A stretch of DNA of 64,000 nucleotides. Source: CAXGTL01 sp964645705. Its GTDB lineage: Archaea; Nanobdellota; Nanobdellia; Woesearchaeales; CAXGTL01. Location: positions 1-64,000 of the forward strand of contig CAZYAB010000003.1 of assembly GCA_964645705.1 (NCBI GenBank), read 5' to 3'. Under the pieces are notes generated by a model that saw only the letters and a list, made by a program, of their open reading frames with translations, ran no database searches and was not told where the DNA came from. This document shows positions 32,301 to 47,300 of this stretch, piece by piece. Position numbers and translations under genes: made by a program. The stretch's first letter is position 1, and every line of letters begins with the position of its first letter.

Positions 32301-35300
32301 GGTCTGGTGGTTCATTTGTTAATAAATTGATTGAATGGGCTACTGGAACAGATCAAACTAATTCAAGGTCTGTCACAGATTTAGATAGGAAGTTAATGCT
32401 AGAAAGTGATTCTTGGTTTAGGTTATGGGGAACTACAAAAAGGCCTGCTACACTTGGTTATTTTGAAAGAAAATTAATGGGCTATGGTAAAGATCCTGAA
32501 GTAACTTTTGTATTTGATGAAAATACTGACACTATTGAAAAACCAGGTGCTTGGAAAAGTTGGTTTTTCCAACCAAGTGCAGTTTATGTTTCTAACAAAG
32601 CTCAAAAGCAAATTTCAGAAATGAAAGAAATAATTGTTCATAGTGATGAAGTTTATGATAAGATTGTTAATGATAAGAACTTGATGAAGATTATTAATAA
32701 TAATGGAATAAAGATTACAAGAGAAAGTTTTGCTGAAGATATAGGAATTGTTGAGTCTATTGCAGTAGGAGTAAGAAATACTTTACCATTAACAACTCCT
32801 TTAGCTTTAGTTGCTTCTCCTATTTCTGGTCCAGTTCTTGGTTTGGCTGCTATTGGTTCAATTGGTTTAGTTCCAACAGCATTTGATATGGGAAGTATAA
32901 GAGCATTATGGACTGCTGTAAAATCCATTGTAAGAGTTACAGAAGAACCAGAATTTGTAGAACAAATGGAAAGAGAAGGTTTAGATGAGGAATTTGTAGA
33001 TGGCTATAGAAAATCATTAGCATCTATAAAATCAGCATTCCCTGAGGAATTCTTTGCTAAACCTATTTCAGATTCAGAACTAGGAATTGCAAGGTATGAT
33101 GATGATGTATTGGGTAGTGGTAGTCCTTATGGTGTGTTACCATCTACTTTTATTGCTGCAAGTTATCCTGATTTGGATTCACTCGATTTAATGATAATTG
33201 GAAAAGCAGCAGAATTAGGTAATCCTGAAGCTCAACACATATTTGGTTATTTACTTGACAGGGCTGTTCTTGATGGAAAATTGAGTAAAGCACAAGCAGA
33301 TAATGCAGCTGGTCATGAAGATTGGGCAAGAACTTTGTTAGAAGAAGCAACAGAAGACGAATTAACATCATTGTTACAAAATGATAATTATGGTTCTTGG
33401 AATGAGTTGATTAATGAAAGGTTTGATGTTTTAAAAGCTATTGAAAAAGATATTGAAAAAATAACAGCAAGGTTTACAAGATTTAAACAAGCAATTGATG
33501 AAATTGATTTAGATCCTGACGTGCTTGTATATTCACAATCAGCTGAAGTTGCTGCTGTGATTGGAGGCTTGAAACCAGCTTCTATGATAAATCCTTTTGA
33601 AGATTCTGAAAAACAATCTCAATTTGAAGATGTATTAAGCAGAGCAGGAATCAGGAGTGCTGTTGTGCAAGGATTTTATTATGAACAATTAGGTGGTTAT
33701 GATAAAATATTAATGATATATGATGAAAATGAAGTAATTAAGGTTGTAAAAGAAAGTGAGTTGTTTTCTGAAGAAGAAATACAAGAAATTAGTTCTGATA
33801 TACCTAATTATTTTTCTGAGTATTTTAAAGCTGATAGATCTAATCCTGATAGAGAAAGAATAGGTGTTGTACTTGGATTTTTACAAACTGATGTTGAATT
33901 GTTTATAAAAGAATTACAGATTGTAAATGAACTTGATCTTGATAGAGGTGACTTTGCTCATGCTTTATCTGTTAATGATCAAGAATATCTTTCTGAAGTA
34001 AGGGATATGATTGATTCTGAAGAAATAGAAAAGGATTTAGATGCTCTTGTGAATAGAGGTGGTGCAAAAGTAGACGGATTGCTTGGTTCTCTTGGTTGGG
34101 CAACTTATGTTCCTGGTTCACAAGAATTAAGAAATTTTATTGCAAGGTATAAAGCATTATTTGAAATTCAAAAAGACGCGTTTATCAGAGATTATTCTGA
34201 AGCAAAAACAATTAACTCATTTTATAATTATTTTAGACAAAGATTCAATAGAAGAGTAAGTGAAGAAGATATAATCATACATACTGAAAGTTTAATGGTA
34301 ATATATGATTTAGATGATTATGATGATGCAAGAAAACTTGTAATGTTTCTATTTGAAATAGATGTATTAAGAGACTTGATTGAAAAAAGAGAAATGCCTG
34401 AACTATCAAAAGAAATTAGAAAATATATGATTACTGTGCCTGTCGTTGGTTATAGTCAAGCTTATCTAGATATGATGGATAATTATAATTCTTTGATGAG
34501 TGAAGATTTTGAACAAGGACTTGAAGTCATGTCTGATCTTGAACAAGAAGTAATGCAAATGTTTTATAAAGATGAAATAACTGAAGATGAATTTAGAAAA
34601 TTGTTTAATGTTGATTGGAGAAATTTTGAAACTGCTTATAAAATAGCAGCAACTAAAACATTGATTGGTTGGTTTGATTATTTTGATGATAATACTCAAG
34701 AAGGATTTAACACAAGAGTGCAAATTATTCAAACATTGCTTATCATGGGTGAAACTCCTGAAAATTTAGAGTTTTTACAAAATACATTCAAGAAAAAGCC
34801 ATTGATTATATCTGTATTTTCTGAACAAAAGTATTATAATGAAGAATTGTTAGATGGTGTTATAAATAGATTAGTCTCAGAAGGTGTTGATGTTGATTAT
34901 GATTTTATGGCTAAAGTAATACCTTCTGAACTTATGACTCTTGAAAGGAGAATTTCTTTAGATAGTCTTGTGCAAGAAGCTTTAGAAGATTATGTTGAAA
35001 CTGAAGCAATTGAACTAGAGAAATTACAAATAGAAATAGAAAAAATATGGTCTGATCTTACTCGTCTTGGTGTTAAAGGCGATCTTGACTTTATTTCAAA
35101 AAGAATGACTGACTTGTTCTTGGAAACAGGGCATTATGATCTAGACATTCTTACTTATTTAGAAGAATTGTCTGATGATAAGAACTTGCTTGTGGCAGGT
35201 GTGTTGCATGATATTGGTAAAACAGGGCCTGTTGACATATCTGAAAAAGGAATAATGGCTTCTGAAGCTATTACTAAGATATTTGGAATAACAGGTGTTG

Positions 35301-38300
35301 TTGGTGTTGGAATTGGCAAAGAAACAAAAATAAGAGATTTCTTTGATGCTGCTGTTGAAAAAGATAGATTGAGTTCAGAAGAAAAAGAATATTTAATCAG
35401 AATACTAAGAAATGTTGAAAATCCTTTTACTAAAAATAATTTTGATATTGATAATGATAAAATGGGTGATTTCTGGGATTCACATGTCCTGTGGGGTGTC
35501 CAAATACTTAAAAAAGTAGGGGTAAGTAAAGAAGTGATTGACATAATTTCTCAGCACCATAGAATAGATGCTTATGCTGATAAATCATTTGTATTATATG
35601 TTGATGTTGATGCAGAGACAATCGAAAGAATACCAGGCGATCAAGCAACTTCTGAACAAAGACAAATGTCTGAGTTAGGTAAGTTGTTGTTAATTACAGA
35701 TAAGTATGAAGCTTATAGGACAAGAAGTAATCTTCCTGTATCCACTTCAATTAACATAATTAAATTGTTTATTGAAAAAAGTGTATTAAAAGGTGAATTT
35801 GATAATGAGATGTCTAAGCTCGTTGAAATGGCTGAAGATATTGATGGGCTTGTTGTTGAAGATGAAGTTGAACAAGAAGAAATAAGCAGAGAAATTCAAC
35901 TAGAACAAGAGATAAAAGATTTAAAAGAATCTACTTCTGGCACTACATTAAGTCTGTTTGGTGCTGGCACTCTTCACCGTTTTGCTCGTAATATCAAATT
36001 ATGGTATAAACAAACACAGCTTAATGTTTTGAGACAAGAAATTATAGAAGGAGAAGCAAGTATTGATGATTTAGTAAGACAATTATCAGATGACGATCCT
36101 GAAATCAGGTCGAGTGTAAGGAGTATTTTGATTGACATGGGTGAAGATGCTGTTGTTCCTTTGGTAAGAGGCTTGGAACAGGGCGTTGTTTATGAAGAAG
36201 ATTTTGAAAATATTATAGGAATTATAGGTGAACGTGCACTTGATGAATTGTATTATATTACTGATATTTCAAAGTATAATAATGCTCTAGATTATGGTGA
36301 AACTCAACCTTATTTTATAGAAGGTAAGTATCGTGCCTATGATGATTATAAGTTTAGTGATGAAACTGTTGATAAGATCTATGAGATTGTTGATAATATT
36401 GATGAAGATTTTATGGAACGAGATCCAGAATTAATCATAAGACGGTTGTCAAGTTCTGATGAAAGTGTAAGAGAAAAAGCATTTGATGAATTAGTTGCTT
36501 TAGGAGATTATGTTGTCCATCCTTTAGCAGTTGCATTAAGTGAAGAATTGGTCTCAGAAAATGATTTTAGAGTTATTTTGTTAGAAATAGGTGAACCTGC
36601 TTTAGAAGAGTTGAGAGATTTAGATAGTCAAGGAGATATTGGTGATGGTTATACTACGCCTATGTTTGACTATCAAATTTATGATATTGCAAATGAAGTT
36701 GCTGATGAGATTGAAGAAAGTTTAGAAGTTGAAGAAGAGGTTGAAGAGGAGATTGTTGTTGAGGAAGAGGTTGAAGAGGAGATTATTGTTGAGGAAGAGG
36801 TTGAAGAGGAGATTATTGTTGAGGAAGAGGTTGTTGAAGAACCTGCAGAAACAATTGATTCAAAAGCCTTGATAGAACAATTATCTAGCTCTGATGAGGA
36901 TGTAAAGAAACAAACATTTGATGAGTTAATTGAATTGTTTGATAAAACTAATGATGAAGCAACTAAATTGGAAATTATTAAAATCTTACTTCAGACAGAA
37001 GGTAATTCTGATGTTGTTAGATTATTGATTAAATCATTTGATGATACTTATTTAGATTATGGATTAAAACTTAATATAATAAAAACTTTAGGAAATTGGA
37101 AGGATTCAGAAGCTTCACAATTTTTAATTGATTTATTAAGTAATGATGATTATACATTTTTTGCAGACGATGCTTTGATTAAGATAGGTAGACCATCATT
37201 ATTTGAATTGAATAAGGTTCCAAAGTCCTCTCCAGATTATGATAATGCTCAAAAGATTATTAAAACTCATCATTTGCAAAATAAACAAAGAGAACTTGAT
37301 ATCCTAAGAACGTATTTTAAAAGAGGAATGCGTAGCATTGAAACTTTTATTATTGATGATTTGTCAAAAGGCGATCTTGATTATAGAGATAATGCATACA
37401 ATGTTTTGGTTGAATATGGTTCACTTTCTGTTCTTCCTTTGATCACTTCATTTCAGAGAGGTTATATTTCAGAACAAGATCTTGAAAATATTTTGGTTGA
37501 TATAGGTGAACCTGCAATCATTCGTTTACATAATGTTATGACTGTATCTAAATTTAGTAATGCTGAAAACTATAATCTATATTTAGCTAAGCATTATGAA
37601 TTATCTGGCATTAGTTTTAAGGATTATAAATTTAAGGATATTGTAGTTTTAAAATTAAATAAAATTCTTGACCGTATAGAGGGTCGTACTCCTTCTTATG
37701 ATCTTGATGATATACATATTTTGGTTAAAGGATTGCGTAATGATGAACAGGCTATAAGAGAATACGCATTTAGCTCATTAGTAGATTTTGATAAAGATGT
37801 TGTTATTTCTTTGGCTCAAGAATTAAATGATGATTCAATCTCTGTACAAGACTTTAAAGACATAATAATTGAGATTGGTGAACCTGCTTTAGAAAGATTA
37901 GAAAATTTAGACAGATTTACTCGAACAGGTGCTGAGCAAGATTATGTTTATAAACAGTTTAAAGATTATGTTTATAGAATTGCAGGAGAAGCTTCAAAAG
38001 AGATAAGGTCTAATTTGGAAGAAGTTTCAGAACAACCAACCCAAACACTCAACCAAATCGGCGAACCATCTATCTCTGCTTCGTTTACAAGTATTAGTGT
38101 TGAATATCCTAGATCATTGAATAGTATTAGTTTGCAAGGCAAAACATTCATACCAAAAACAGAGTTCCATGTAACATTGATTGGATCTGGTCATAAACTT
38201 CCTAATTTATTGATAGATGCTGTTAAAGCAAAAGCAGAGAATGAAGGAGAAATATTGTCAAAGAATAAAGCAAAGAAACAAGCAAAAGCAATTCTTAAAG

Positions 38301-41300
38301 AAATGATTAGCGAAGCTTTGTTAGAAACTGGTGGGTTTGAGATAAAGTCTCTTGATGAGTATAGATATGTTGAAAAACAAGATAAAACAACATACATCCA
38401 ACTTGTTGATGTTGATAAGTTAGAAGAATTTTATTCAAGACTAGATCAGAAAATACAAACATATGTAGGTAATGATAAAGTAATGGTTAGTAGAGCTCCT
38501 GCGCACATTACTTTATACACTGGTGAAGATGGTGGTGCAATTGGTTTAGTTAGCCCAGAACAGTTGCAAGAGTTTTCAAGAGAAGCAAGTGAGCAAGAAG
38601 TTGGTGTGTTGAAAGATGAAAAAGAGGTTGAAGAGGAGATTCTTGTTGAAGAAGAAACTGTTAAAGAAATGGTTGTTGAACAACAATCTGTTGAAGAAAC
38701 TGAACCAGACAAAGTAATAGCAACAGCACGAGACTTCATTGATATATTCGCTGAAATGTTTGTAGATGAACTGGTTTCTAATAGAGATGTTAGAAAAGTT
38801 GCAGTTCCTGTTGCGCAAGTTGTTTCAAAAGTAGTTAATAAACAAAATAAAATATCTGTAGCAAGGTTGATTAAACAAGGAATGATTCCAATTGTTTCAG
38901 GAGAAGATTTGGGAAATGTTGAACATACTAAAAATAAGATCAATGATATAATAAAACAATTCCCTGATGTTGATAGGCCAGTAGTTGAATTGATTACTAA
39001 TTCAATAGATGCTGTAAAAGATAAAACTCAGGATCAAAGAAAAGTTGATGTTGAGATAAATAATAATGGGTTTAGTGTAAAAGATGAAGGAATTGGGATG
39101 AGTCTGGATACTCTTTTAACAAGGTTCCTAATACCTTTTGTATCTGGAAAAGAATCAGATTTATTAGATGAAGTAGTCAGCATAGTAAAAAATGTTGAAA
39201 GAGGACAAGAAGAAGCAGTTCTTGATCAGATCAGACAAATTGTTGATGAAAATCTAGAAAAAGATTTATCAGAATTTGAAAAATCACAGCTAATAGAGAT
39301 AGAGAAAGAGCTTGATTCTATGAAAATGGACAAGGCTAAGTTAGTAGACATAAATAGATTAATAACTTATACTGGTAGGTTTGGTGTCGGATTTTATTCT
39401 GTGCTTAATTTTATAAAAACAGAAGATGATTCAGTTACAGTAAAAACTTCAGATGGAAAAGAAACATATGCTGTTAAATTCTTTATTGAGAATGATGAGT
39501 TAATGGTTGGAATCGTAAGATTGCCATTAGAACCAAGAGGAACTACTGTTGATGTTAAATCAGAAATTAATAAAGATCGTATGGAAAATCTTGTCCAAAC
39601 AATGCTTAAATATAATACTTTTGCTTCTGTTATTGTAAATAATGAACAAGTAAACAAAGACATATTAGATCGCGATAAGTTTAAAAGAGTAGAAAGTTAT
39701 GATACTATCTTAGATTATTCAAAAGAACAAAATGATGGTGAAACTAAGGTAGTGCTTGTTGTACAAGGTGTTGAGATTTTATCTGAAAATATTAAAGCTC
39801 ACGGACTTCCAAAAGAAATTGTTCTTAATTATCCTGCAAGAGTAGGATTGCCAATATCTAGAGGACAAATAGAGATAAATGATTATTTTATTGGAAAAAC
39901 TGTTGAATTGATTAAGTCAGCTTCTTACCAGACAAACGGGTTAGAATTATTAAGTGCTCTTTATCCTGCATTACAAAGATTAGAAAAAGAATTGAGCATG
40001 GCTAAAAAAGGCGTGCTAACAAAGCCTTTGATTAATGAATTTAATAAATTGACAAAAAGAACTGATAAACTCTTGTTACCATATTCAAAAGAGTTTCAGA
40101 GTCTTGATCTGGAAAATGTAGTTTTTGTTAATCCTAATTTGTTAAAAGATTATAAGCTGCCTGTTCATGAATTTGAACAATATTCTGAGGAAGAAGGACC
40201 TCTGCCTATATTACTTCCTATATTGCTTGTTGATTTTAAAGATGATTCATTAATTGTAAAACATGATAATGCAATATTTTTTAATAGAAAATTTGTACCA
40301 GTTGATGGAATAGATAAAGCACTTGTTAATGTTTATTTAATTGCTGATAAAATAGGAGTTTTGCCTTATTATGGTGAGAAAATTGAATTAGAAGTAGAGG
40401 ATGAACTAGTTGACTCTTCTGAAATCAGTGAGACAGAAGTTGAAGAACCAATAGTTTTAGATGAAACAGAACAAGATGATCTGGATTATGTTTTAGAAGA
40501 AGGACAGATAGATGATAGAGTCACACAAGAACAGTTAGAGTATTATGAGGAGAATTATAAAAACATAATAAGATCATTAAGGGAAAATTCAAGATTAAAT
40601 CCAGACCTTACAAAAAGATTAGCAGACGTATTATTTTCATTTAGAAACCTAAGATTATCTGATAAACTTTTTGTTGATATTTCACAAAATGGTGAAACTA
40701 GATATTATAATGATCTTACGAAATTCCGTAAGGAAATATTAGAAAAAGGCGTGTTGACAACAGAAGAAGGCAACACATATCATGAGATTTATTTAGAAGG
40801 AAGTAATTTGGTGGCTACAGAAACATCCTCTGGTAAAACTTTTACAATTAGTCTTGATGATATTTACAATGAACATGCTGTTTCTAAATTAGGCAATGAT
40901 TTATATGATAATGATATTAAGGTCAAATTCCCTGAAACAAGATTAGAAACAATTGGGTCAAGAAAAGCATTGTTTAGTGAAAGAATAAAAAGTGAATTTG
41001 AATTGGTAGGTACTGGCAAAAGTCTTGATAAAACATTGTTTCCAGAACAATCAAGAACATTTGCAGCTGTGTTTAATACTTGGATAAGAAACAGGGATCT
41101 CTTTTCACAAGGTTTTGCAATAGATAATGATTTATTCTATTTAAGAGGTTTTGAAAGAGCACTTGAAAGAGATGGATATAAATTAGAATATGAATCAATA
41201 CTAGCAAATATTGCAGAAAGCAATGTTTTTATTGATGGTGAAGAGTCATCAGAATTAATAAAAGAATTTGTTTTAAAAATAAATGAGTTCTATAAAACTT

Positions 41301-44300
41301 TGTCACCGGAATATTTTATAAGACTAGGATTTCCAAAAGAAAAAGCAGAATTAATTTATTCTAATTTAGGCACATCATTAGATAGTTTAGAAAGTGATGT
41401 TATAAAGATACGTGATTTTAGGAAAAATAATCCTAATTATGTGGTCACACTTAAAAATGAATTAGAGTTAGTAAAAAATGATGAAAATTTCAAATTAATT
41501 CGTAGAGACATTCTTGAAAATGATATAATAATGTTAGAAGAATTTATAGAAGTATTACAACAATTCAATGATCCAAGAACTCAATTGAAAATCCTTGATA
41601 ATATGGTGGGAGATGGATTTTCAAGTTATAGGGTGCCGACTCAAAGACAAGTGAAAAGATTAAATAATCCTAATTTTATTTCTTTTATAAATTATTTAGA
41701 TGAAAATAAGATTGCTTCTAAAAACTTCATATTTTATTTTCTATTTCCAAAGGTTTTTGAATTCGAAACAAACATATTTTTTGATGAAATCTATTCTCCT
41801 GAATTTTTAGAAAATATGAATGAATTTGTTGGTGAAAATGATCCGCATGACGTGAGTTTATTACATAGATTCCCTCATAAGATGGAAGATTTCCAAAACC
41901 TTATAAATTTAATGATTTTAGTTTCACATGATAAACCAAAATTAAAACAGATATATGATATTTTAAAGAATCGTGAAATTAATTTGTTCTTTGCTGCATC
42001 AAGACCTATTTATGGAATTGAAAAAATAACTGGTTATGATATAGATGTTAGAAATAAAATTTACAAAGATGCGCGCGATTATTTGGCTTATCGAGTATTT
42101 ATTTATTTAGTTTTAATTGATCCTGAATTAGTGAAAATTATAGGCGAAGATGCGATACATGATAATTTTCATGATTTATTAAAAACATTAGAAGTTATAC
42201 ACGGATTGCATATTGATAATGAGAAAAAATCAAGGCTAATAAAAGATATTGCTCCTTATCTGTTGCGCGGAGTTGAAAGCGGATTTTCAACTGATAATAT
42301 AAATGTATTACTTACAATTTATGATGATCCAAAACCAATACTAGATTATCTTTCTGATAAAGATGTTAAGATTGTTAAAGAATTTTTTAGATTTTTAGAA
42401 GTTTCTTTTTTAAGGAGTTTTAGAAATAAAAAAGCCAGAGATGCTATGAATAAATATTCTACTGCTAATAGTATAGGAACTTGGGTGATAAAAGGAAATG
42501 ATCCTGTATATATTTCTAGACTTATTAATGAAATACCTAAACAAAATGCAAAAGATGCAAAAGTGCTTGCAGCAATATTTGACAGAATTATTAATTCACA
42601 AAATGGAGATCATTTATTACACGTGTTTAGTATAATGATGTCAGAGTTTTTTTATAATATTGATAAACCGCGCGATATATCAAAAGTTCATAGGGATATA
42701 AGGCCTTATGTAATGTATTTGACACAAGATGATTCTGAACAATTAACAGAACTAAATCTGGATAAAATAGTTGAATTAGATGAATATTCTAATAAGATTC
42801 CTATGACAAAATTGATCTTCTCATTTTTACAAAAACAAGGAGATGAGCTTGACAAAGAGACAGATGAACTAATATTGAGCAGGCTTGAAAAAGCAATTAA
42901 AACAGAACTTGGAAAAGAAGCAAAATCTTCTGCAAGAGGGGATATACAAAGGTCTGCGCAATCACAAGCAGCAAATCAATTTATATTTTTAAGAGAACTT
43001 ACGCAGAATGTTATTGATGAAGTTATTAAAACAAACGCCCCTTTAGAAGAAAGAGTGTTTGATATTACGACGCACTTTTCTAAATTAACAGATGAGGAAA
43101 CAGGAACAATTGATGATTATCTTGTTCTATCTCTTGAAGATAAATTAGGCATGAACTTGAATACTCTTGTTAACTCATTGCTTATACCAAGAAGTTCTTC
43201 AAAAAGAGGTGTAGAAGAATTAATAGGGCAATATGGACAAGGTTTCTTTACACTATTAAAAGAATCGCGACAAGTATTGATTAAATCTTCAATAGGAGAT
43301 GGAAAAACAGCATACATTAAACTAAGTCCTGTAAAAAATCATGAAGATAAAATTGTTGATGTTTCAATAGATATTGAATATAAAGATGAACAATATAAAG
43401 GAACAACTATCCAATCATTTATTAAATCAGAATTACCTGAAATGGATTCTATATTTATTAAATCTTCTGCATTTACTTATAATGGGTTGGTTGATCCAAA
43501 TATTGTTAAAATAAGGTGGAATGGAGATGTTATTAATGATAAGGTAACAGAACCAGTTAGTACTGTTGTTACACCTTATGGAGAAATTAAGTTTTATGAA
43601 GTTGCAGGCGAAAACACGCTTACGCAAAGTGGATTGTATATAAAAGAACTTGATGTTGATTATAAAATCTATATCCCTGAAAAGATAAGAGGAATTCTGT
43701 TTGATCATGGTATTGTGATTGATCTTCCTAATTCGATAACATTAACACAAGATAGAACAGATGTTGCAAATAAACAAGATGTATTAGATGATATAGGCAG
43801 GTCAATTTCTTTTGCTTCTATACAAACAATTGTGGAATTGTTTTCAAGAGGTGAGATTAATCTTGAAATGCTGCCATATGATTTTGTGTATAATTATCGT
43901 TCGTATTTAAAACATACAAAATCTTCTAGAATTAGTATTGATCTTGATGCATTTTTAAGAAACGAGGTGGATAAAATTGATGTTGAAGATTATATTCAAG
44001 ATCATGACCTTCTTGTAAGTTTGATTTTATCAATTCCAATGCCTAGTTTAAGAATAAATGATAATACATATTCATTGATAGGAGTGTTAGAAGCACTTGA
44101 TTATGGAGAAGTTAGTTTAGATGACTTGCCACAAGGACTTGCAAATCTGATAGATGAACAGAAAAAACAATATGAATTATCTAAGGAACATCAGGAAGAT
44201 GTTGCAAAAGATTGGGGAGTTTCTAAGAAAAGGCATGACACTTCATTACCAGAACAAGTAGAATCTGACATGGATTCTTATTGGGCATTTATTGAATTTT

Positions 44301-47300
44301 CTGAAAGAATTGCAAATTTGATATATCCTGAGAAACAAGGATTTGATTTTACATATTATTTAAATACAGATGGTTCGAATGCACACGCATTTATTGATTC
44401 TAACAGAGTAGGATGGAATCTTATTGCTTCATCAAGTCTTGTTAAAGAATTTTCAGAACTAATAAAAGGCGATGAAACAAATGAAGCAGTAATACAAAGC
44501 ATTGCTTCAACTATTACGCATGAAATAACTCATTCAAGAGAAAGGACTGAAGAATTTTCACATGATGATAGATTCTATGAAAGACAAAAAGAATTTATCT
44601 TATCATCAATACATGAAAGAGAAGAAGTTAAAGAAATTTTGAATGATATAAGAAATAAATATAAAGGAACATATGTTGATGGAAGAGAATTCTTGATTTT
44701 CCTATCAACTGGTGAAGAAATTGTTGTTGATGAAGATAAGATCAGGGCTGATGAAAAAGAAGTTGATGAAAAAGATGAAAAAGAAAAGATTGCTGCTGAA
44801 ACAATTGAACCAGAAGCTGAAAAATCAGAAGAAATCCAAAAACTTGAAAAAGAAATCGCTGAGCTTGATTCAAAGATTGAGCCTAAGATAAGCATGCTTG
44901 CTACTGGCACTGCTAAGAATTTGTATCATTCTGCAGTTAGGTCGAATAAGAAAAGACAGCTTGATAATTTGAGAGAAGAAGCTGACGAAGTTGGTGTTTT
45001 GAAAGATGAAGTTGAAGAAGAAAAATCTGTTCAAAAAATACAATATGATAAAGGCAAAATATCCCGAGGATTATCTGAATTTGGTTTGACACCAAAAGAA
45101 GTTATGCCTGTATTAGGACCCATGCTTAGCACTGGGAAAGAAGTTCAATTCAATGATGTCAAGGCTAAGTTTAAAGATTTGTTTGAAAACAAATTCCCTG
45201 CTCCTAAAGATTTTAATAAAAATATTGGTAAGTTCTTTGGATTGATAAAAAGTTCAAAGATTGTTCCTGTTGTTGAAGAAAAACCTGTTACTAAACAAGA
45301 GGTTATAGAAGAACTTGTTGATGAGATAGGCATTGAACAAATAAATGAATTAGTATCCCAATCAAAAGATGAAATCAAAGGTCTTGAATCTTTATTACAG
45401 CAATATTATGTTGGGGAAGATGCTGTTACATTAAAAAAAACAATAGATAATGTAATCAATAAGTATGAAGGAAGAATTACTTCTGCTCTTAATAATAAAT
45501 ATAATTCTGCAAAAATAACATCTCTTTATGGATTATTGTTTGAAATAGCAAGGACCAAAGATATTTTTGCACAAAAGCTTGAAAAAATAGATGTTGCTCA
45601 AGAAGAAATACCAATAGAATTCATTGGTTTTAAGAAAAGTGATTTTTCTGTTGAACCTAGTAAAGTTATGAAATCTTCTATTAGTGCTGATGTTCCTATT
45701 GTAAGAAATGGTAAGTTATATGTTTATGAAACAAAGAATTATCCTAGAATGGCTCTTGGTTCAACTAGACAGAACAGAAACCAAGTGCTTAAGTATCAAA
45801 AAGCAATAGAAGAAGGATTAATAGATGGTGCCACTGTTGAATTGAGTGGAAGAATTGATAGATCATTTTTAACATGGGCCACAGGTGCATTAGTAGGGCA
45901 AAAGCCTTGGATTCCTGATGTAGAAATAGTGTATAATCTGTTGCTTCCAAGTGGAGCTAATTACAGATTTGTTTTAAAACAAGTTGTGAAACGTAATGGA
46001 TTAAAATTTACAAATGATGACCAACATTATACTGGTGAAGATTGGGGAGTTATCAAAGGTGTTCAAAAATCTATAATGGATGGAAGTATAATTCATATTG
46101 TAACTAATCCTGAATTTGGAGATGTTTCTGATGAATTAAAACCTCTTTTAAATGATCCAATGAATATTAAATCTGTGGAATTATTTGCAGAATATGAAAC
46201 TGCAAGAAATAATGCTATGTGGAAAGCATTCAAAGCAAAAAATGTTTATATTAATGAAATAAATGAGAATAGTGTTTTAACAGCTGACATAAGCAAAGAT
46301 TCTATTGAAAATATTGTGATAGGTTACCAAACTTATCTTGCAAACAATCCTTTAATTGCAAAAATTAAACAAAATTATATTTTAGAAGAACCTAAAGTAA
46401 ATGTTGTTGTTGAAAAGATGATGGCTGCTGCAAAAAGTATAAAAGATTTTGAATCACAAAGACTATCAAGTGAAGAAGAAAAGCAAAGAGTAAAAGAAAG
46501 AAAAAGATTAGGTTGGACAGGAAGACCTGAAGGTGTTTCTTTAGATTTAGAACACATAATGTTAGATGTGATACAGGAAGTTAATAAGAAAAAAGGCAAA
46601 AAGGGAAGAAGCTATGATCAACCAGAAAGGTTTAAAACGCTTGAACAGTTTATTGAAAATCTTGACAATTCTGATATTGATAGAAGGACTATTACTGCAA
46701 CTATTTATGATCCTCAGACAGATAAACAATCAATAAGAGACATTAAATCAGATCAACAATTGGCAAAACTTGAAATGAATTTATTAAGAGAAAATGAAAA
46801 AATATTCTCTAAGTATTTAGATAATCTTGATGCAAAAATAAATGAGTTGGAAGAAACAGAAAGCAATGAATTACAAATTTTAAAATCTCTTAAACGCGGT
46901 TATGAACTTCAGCAAAAAAGAATACAAGGAATAAGATCTGAGATAGGGGAAATAAAGAAAGAAAAAATTGATGTGATTAAAATAGCTCCTGCTAAACCTG
47001 ATGGGACAGGTGCAAAGACTAAGTCAGAAGTTTCAGCAGAATATGATACAAAAGAAAAAGCATTGTTAGAAGATTTAGTTAAGGTTTATGAAAAAGAATT
47101 AAAAAATGGTTGGGAAATAGTTTCAAAAAGAATAATAGATGTTAAAGATGAAAACATATTAAAAGTTATTTATGCAGTTACAGCTGACGGAGAAATAATT
47201 GTTGATGAAGAAGTGCTTAAAGCAGAGATGTCTGGGAGAGCTGCGCATTCAGAATTAGCACAAGGAAGAAACATATATGGTGCAGGAGAACTTGTATTTA

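Noticed and set aside
33170..33330. Sel1-like repeat (AAELGNPEAQHIFGYLLDRAV) in the giant protein
   Set aside because: Only one unit is visible; Sel1 domains normally occur as several repeats, so I do not list it as a domain.
36731..36832. Tandem 30-base repeats as a possible CRISPR
   Set aside because: Units are back to back without spacers and in frame as acidic residues, so this is a coding minisatellite.
38446..38943. 165-codon open frame on the - strand
   Set aside because: It lies wholly opposite the giant gene, across the 2H/GHKL junction, has no ribosome binding site, and its Ser/Thr-rich low-complexity product is what the reverse of Glu/Val-rich codons gives. Other - strand frames under the giant gene look the same.
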